64,000 bases of DNA, from assembly GCA_020636375.1 (NCBI GenBank), contig JACJXZ010000004.1:310001-374000 (forward strand), in the 5' to 3' direction. Under the pieces are notes generated by a model that saw only the letters and a list, made by a program, of their open reading frames with translations, did no database searches and had not been told where the DNA came from. Positions within the stretch are counted from its first letter, which is position 1, and each line of letters starts with the position of its first letter. Positions 60,807 through 64,000 of the stretch are shown in pieces. The position numbers and the translations under genes are program-made. The DNA comes from Lewinellaceae bacterium (GTDB lineage Bacteria; Bacteroidota; Bacteroidia; Chitinophagales; Saprospiraceae).

Positions 60807-63407
60807 TTAATAGGTATCTACCAGGCTGATAATCTTCAAATCCTCTTTCGTCAGTGGTTGTTCCCCCATCTTGTCTTCCCGGAAGGTGAGCACCTTCTCC
60901 TCGCCCGGCTGCAGGTCGAAGAAGTTGTCTGAGAAGAAGCCGTCGGATTCCTCAAACTGGAGGAAGGCGTTTTTCACCAGGGTTTCGGACCGCAGGCGCA
61001 GCTCGTACTGCCCAATGCCCGGGGTTTTCACCTGGACGGAAATCGCCGGATTTTCCGGCAACGCCAGTTCTTTGGGCGGGACAAAGAAAAAGAGGTTCTC
61101 GTGGAGCACGGCGCCGTCCTGCAGCAGGCGCCCGCGCAGGTAAATCCGGTTTTTGTCGCTCAGTTTTTCCAGCAAGCCGGCGGGCAGGCTGGCCGCCAGC
61201 TGCGCACGGTCCGGCCGGAGGCGCACCTCCTTGTTCTCATACCAGAGCAGGGTGCCTTCAAAATCTCTCAGTTCGAGCCGCAGTTCGGCATCCGCCGGTT
61301 CTTTTCGCCCCGAACAGGTAAAGACCCGGATGCTGTCCGTTTTTCTTTCGAAGATCACCGCATCTGTATTGAAGGCGTCGCGGACGAAGTAGTGCAGGGC
61401 TTTCCAGCGGCGGTAATAGTCGATACCCGACCAGGAGGCCACCGGCCAGCAGTCGTTGAGCTGCCAGTAAAGGGTGCCCATGCAGTAGGGCTTGGCGCTG
61501 CGGTGGGCTTCGATGGCCAGCTTGATGGCTTCGGCCTGGAGCAGTTGGGCTGCATATAAAAAATGCTCGAATTGTTCAGGAATCCGGTAGTGGTCCTGCA
61601 TCACTTCCCGGATGCGCAGGTTGCCGGTGCCATGGCGTTGGTGTGCCGACATGACTTCCGATTCGATATCCCAGTCTTCCGGCAAGGTATATTCCTGGAC
61701 GCTCCGGAATTCCGGAAAGGACTGAAAACCGTATTCGCTCATGAAACGGGCGATGTGGTTGCGGAAGTCGCTGATCTTGTCCGGCCCCTGCCAGACACCC
61801 CAGTAGTGCATGTCGCCGGCCGTGCTGTTGTAGGTGGCGTGCGTCCCCTCTCCATCATACGGGGATGATGGCCAGTAGAAGGCGCCGGGATGATGCGCCC
61901 CGACCGCCTCTGGCAGCACTTCGTGGAAGAGTTTTTCGTACCCCGCCCAGATGTCGGCCCGTTGCCCGGGCGTGTATTTTTGTTTCCAGCCCCAGCCTGC
62001 TCTTTCGTTGTACTGGGCCCAGGCCACGTCGATCTCGTTGTTGCCGCACCAGAGGGCAATGCTGGCGTGGTTGCGCAGGCGGCGGATATTATATATGGCT
62101 TCCTGGCGCACGCTTTCCACGAAGGCACTGTCCCAGGGGTACATGCTGCAGGCGAACATGAAGTCCTGCCAAACGAGGAGGCCCTGCTCGTCGCACAAGT
62201 CATAGAACAGATTGTCTTCGTAAATGCCGCCGCCCCACACGCGCAGCATGTTCATATTGGCGTCCGCCGCCGCCTGTATCATCTCCCGGTACCAGGCCGT
62301 GTCGACGCGGTCCAGGAAAATGTCGTTGGGGATGTAGTTCGCGCCTTTGGAAAAAACGGGATGGCCGTTCAGCTCCAGATAGAAAGACCTGCCCTCCTCA
62401 TCCGGTTCCCGGACGATGCGGATGCGGCGCAGGCCGATGCGTTCTTCCCGGCGGTCCAGTTCCCGGCCCTTGCTGGTGAGCGCCACGCGCATGTCATAGA
62501 GGAAAGGCTCGCCCAGCTCTTTGGTCCACCAAAGCTGCGGGTTGATAAAAGTCACCGGAATGGCCAATGTCTGCAATCCCGTATCAAGGGCTGCCGGCCG
62601 GCTGGCCAGCAGGCTGTCTTTCCAGAAAACGGATAGCTGCCCCTCTATCGGCTGCTCCACCTGAACCTCCACCTGAACCTCCACCTTAGCCTCCTGTTCG
62701 GTTACTGCTTCCTGCTGGAAAAACACATTGCTGATCCGGGCTTCGTCCCAGGCTTTGAGCCGGACGGGCCGCCAGATGCCGGACGTCACCAGGCGCGGGC
62801 CCCAGTCCCAGCCGAAGTGGTAGCCCGGCTTGCGGACGAAGACGCTCACCCGCTTGTCGCCCATGCCGCCGTTTTCCGACTGGTCGTTGACGGCGGGCAG
62901 GGGGTATCCGTGTGCCGCCAGTTTCTCCAGGCCTACCTGCGTGGGAGCGTGCAAATAGACGTACAGCTCGTTTTCCCCCTCCTTCAGGATGCCTTTCACC
63001 TCCACTTCCCATGCCCGGTGGAAATTGTCGGCCCGGAGCAGCAGCTCGCCATTCAGGTATACGTCGGCGTAAGTGTCCAGCCCCAGAAATTCCAGGGTGA
63101 TCCGGTCCCGGCTGAGCCACTCCCGGCCCACTTCAAAGGCGGTGCGGTACTCCCAGTTGTTCTTGTCGACCCACTGCAGGTTTTTCTCGTTGAGGCGGTA
63201 GAAAGGGTCTTGGATGATGCCGTTGGCCAACAGGGCGGTATGGACGGAGCCGGGGACGGAAGCGGGCAGCCAGCTGCCGAGGTTGGCCTGGCGGAACTGC
63301 CAGCCGTCCCGGATTTCAAATGCGTTCATGTTGGGAGTGGTTTGAGAAAAACCGGAGATAGCCCCTAACAGCAGTAACAGGAGGGCGAAGCGATGGACTG
63401 CGGTCAT
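60807..63407 (-). CDS. Secreted beta-mannosidase (glycoside hydrolase family 2)
   Basis: An 866-residue exported enzyme that removes terminal beta-mannose from oligosaccharides. The signal peptide ends ISGFSQ. Sugar-binding and immunoglobulin-like domains fill the first ~330 residues, and the catalytic barrel is at about 335-640. The acid/base Glu is in IALWCGNNE (about 457) and the nucleophile in RFMSEYGFQSFP (about 557). A GAFYWPSSPYDG substrate segment is present, and a C-terminal beta domain follows. A small internal repeat (VEVQVEVQVEQ) lies near residue 245. It would finish mannan or N-glycan degradation. No operon partner. Confidence 0.92.
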   Translation of the reverse strand: MTAVHRFALLLLLLGAISGFSQTTPNMNAFEIRDGWQFRQANLGSWLPASVPGSVHTALLANGIIQDPFYRLNEKNLQWVDKNNWEYRTAFEVGREWLSRDRITLEFLGLDTYADVYLNGELLLRADNFHRAWEVEVKGILKEGENELYVYLHAPTQVGLEKLAAHGYPLPAVNDQSENGGMGDKRVSVFVRKPGYHFGWDWGPRLVTSGIWRPVRLKAWDEARISNVFFQQEAVTEQEAKVEVQVEVQVEQPIEGQLSVFWKDSLLASRPAALDTGLQTLAIPVTFINPQLWWTKELGEPFLYDMRVALTSKGRELDRREERIGLRRIRIVREPDEEGRSFYLELNGHPVFSKGANYIPNDIFLDRVDTAWYREMIQAAADANMNMLRVWGGGIYEDNLFYDLCDEQGLLVWQDFMFACSMYPWDSAFVESVRQEAIYNIRRLRNHASIALWCGNNEIDVAWAQYNERAGWGWKQKYTPGQRADIWAGYEKLFHEVLPEAVGAHHPGAFYWPSSPYDGEGTHATYNSTAGDMHYWGVWQGPDKISDFRNHIARFMSEYGFQSFPEFRSVQEYTLPEDWDIESEVMSAHQRHGTGNLRIREVMQDHYRIPEQFEHFLYAAQLLQAEAIKLAIEAHRSAKPYCMGTLYWQLNDCWPVASWSGIDYYRRWKALHYFVRDAFNTDAVIFERKTDSIRVFTCSGRKEPADAELRLELRDFEGTLLWYENKEVRLRPDRAQLAASLPAGLLEKLSDKNRIYLRGRLLQDGAVLHENLFFFVPPKELALPENPAISVQVKTPGIGQYELRLRSETLVKNAFLQFEESDGFFSDNFFDLQPGEEKVLTFREDKMGEQPLTKEDLKIISLVDTY

Positions 63408-63542
63408 ATTATTGCTTGCTTTTTGTTCGGGCCTAAAGATAGGAAAGCGGCATTAAAACCAGCCAGGAAAGCGAGCGAATTCGAAACCCAGGGCCGACGG
63501 GCATTCCCCAGCTTTGGCAGTTCAGTTGCTCAGGGATAGCCA

Positions 63543-63590
63543 AAAAGCAAACAGCGAACCGCGAAAAGCGAAAAGCGAACCGCGAACACC
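63543..63590. repeat. gcgaaaa / gcgaacc tandem repeats
   Basis: A run of 7-bp units (gcgaaaa, gcgaacc) between the mannosidase and YceI-like genes; a similar gaaccgcgaaccgcg lies near 27968. Confidence 0.6.
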
Positions 63591-63618
63591 GGTTGAGCCT
63601 ACACCGGATAAAAACCCA

Positions 63619-64000
63619 CTATCCGGCTTCCTCGACCGCTACCGTCAGGTCGAAGTTGATCTCGATCTGGTCGTTGACCTTGATCAGGCCGAGCATGGCT
63701 GTGGGCGGCTCTATGTTGAAATCGGTCATTTTGATGGTATACTGGCTGAGAAAACGGTAGGTCTCCGGGCCGGTTTGCTGAGCTTTGACCTGGAGCCAGG
63801 CGGAGCGCTCGACGCCGGCAACGGTGATTGAGGCTTTGGCGGTGATCGACGTCCATCCATGGCTGTCGGCAAGGAGGGTGCCGGATTTCAGCCCGGCTTC
63901 CCGGATGGCGATAGAGATGGACGGGTACTGGCCGGCTTTGAGCGTCTCGTGCAGGTCTTTGTTCATATTCCGGTTGCCGCAGTCCAGGTCGGTGGTGCGG
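63619..64000 (-). CDS. YceI-like family protein (5' end outside the window)
   Basis: The frame stays open to the window edge; 127 residues are visible. The segments GWTSITAKASITVAG, SQYTIKMTDFNIEPPTAM and IEINFDLTVAVE match the C-terminal strands of YceI-like lipid-binding barrels, preceded by RTTDLDCGNRNMNKDLHE. YceI proteins carry isoprenoid-type lipids in the periplasm. The signal peptide cannot be seen. An internal ATG at 63966 is unlikely to be the true start. Confidence 0.75.
   Translation of the reverse strand, partial: RTTDLDCGNRNMNKDLHETLKAGQYPSISIAIREAGLKSGTLLADSHGWTSITAKASITVAGVERSAWLQVKAQQTGPETYRFLSQYTIKMTDFNIEPPTAMLGLIKVNDQIEINFDLTVAVEEAG

Noticed and set aside
1..64000. tRNA, rRNA, riboswitch or integrase genes
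   Set aside because: Searched by eye for conserved arms and motifs on both strands; none found. A covariance-model scan would be needed to exclude small RNAs.

Overview
The window reads as a chromosomal segment of a GC-rich Bacteroidota, most likely a member of the Saprospiria or a close relative. The evidence is a type IX-secretion style C-terminal domain on a 1338-residue surface protein, a choice-of-anchor L domain, a lipidated TamA-like protein (TamL), M23, FKBP and TlpA-type lipoproteins, a LytTR/LytS-type regulator pair, and several perfect TAnnTTTG -7 promoter boxes of the Bacteroidota type. The exact taxon is an inference. No rRNA, tRNA, CRISPR array or integrase gene was found.

Layout. 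0-1.3 kb: an inverted-repeat element and a phosphatidylcholine synthase. 1.4-4.6 kb: an AT-rich island carrying an McrBC-type restriction pair. Its mcrB has an in-frame stop, and the pair ends in an attC-like folded site, as in a lone integron cassette. 4.6-11 kb: a decayed 106-bp copy of the end of the next gene, a small lipoprotein, a peptidoglycan-binding protein and the giant adhesin. 11-16.4 kb: cytochrome c with SCO, a ChaN-like protein, ArfB, a DASH cryptochrome and an NTF2-like protein. 16.4-23.1 kb: acyl-CoA dehydrogenase, alkaline phosphatase, a CotH-like secreted protein, and a LytS-LytR-fructosamine-kinase operon. 23.7-30 kb: FolE, FabD, YqgE, an M23 peptidase, PurM and Nth. 30-41.8 kb: TamL, a TrmH-type methyltransferase, a TlpA-like protein, COX3 overlapping a tiny DUF2256 gene, a zinc-ribbon protein, a ferredoxin reductase, PdhA, a TPR protein, RibH and AroC. 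42-45 kb: MutS2 and Ndk. 45.3-51.5 kb: an operon of glutamate dehydrogenase with two PEP-synthase-like ATP-grasp proteins that lack the phosphohistidine domain. 52-64 kb: NrnA, an FKBP lipoprotein, RF2 with a programmed +1 frameshift, a membrane protein, a GNAT enzyme, a sulfatase, a YdeI-like protein, a beta-mannosidase and a truncated YceI-like gene.

Most genes are housekeeping. The least explained parts are the gdhA/dikinase-like operon, the McrBC cassette, and the intergenic DNA. The latter holds several families of roughly 100-bp inverted-repeat elements (one nested inside another with an 8-bp target duplication) and arrays of 8- or 10-bp tandem repeats placed just after stop codons.
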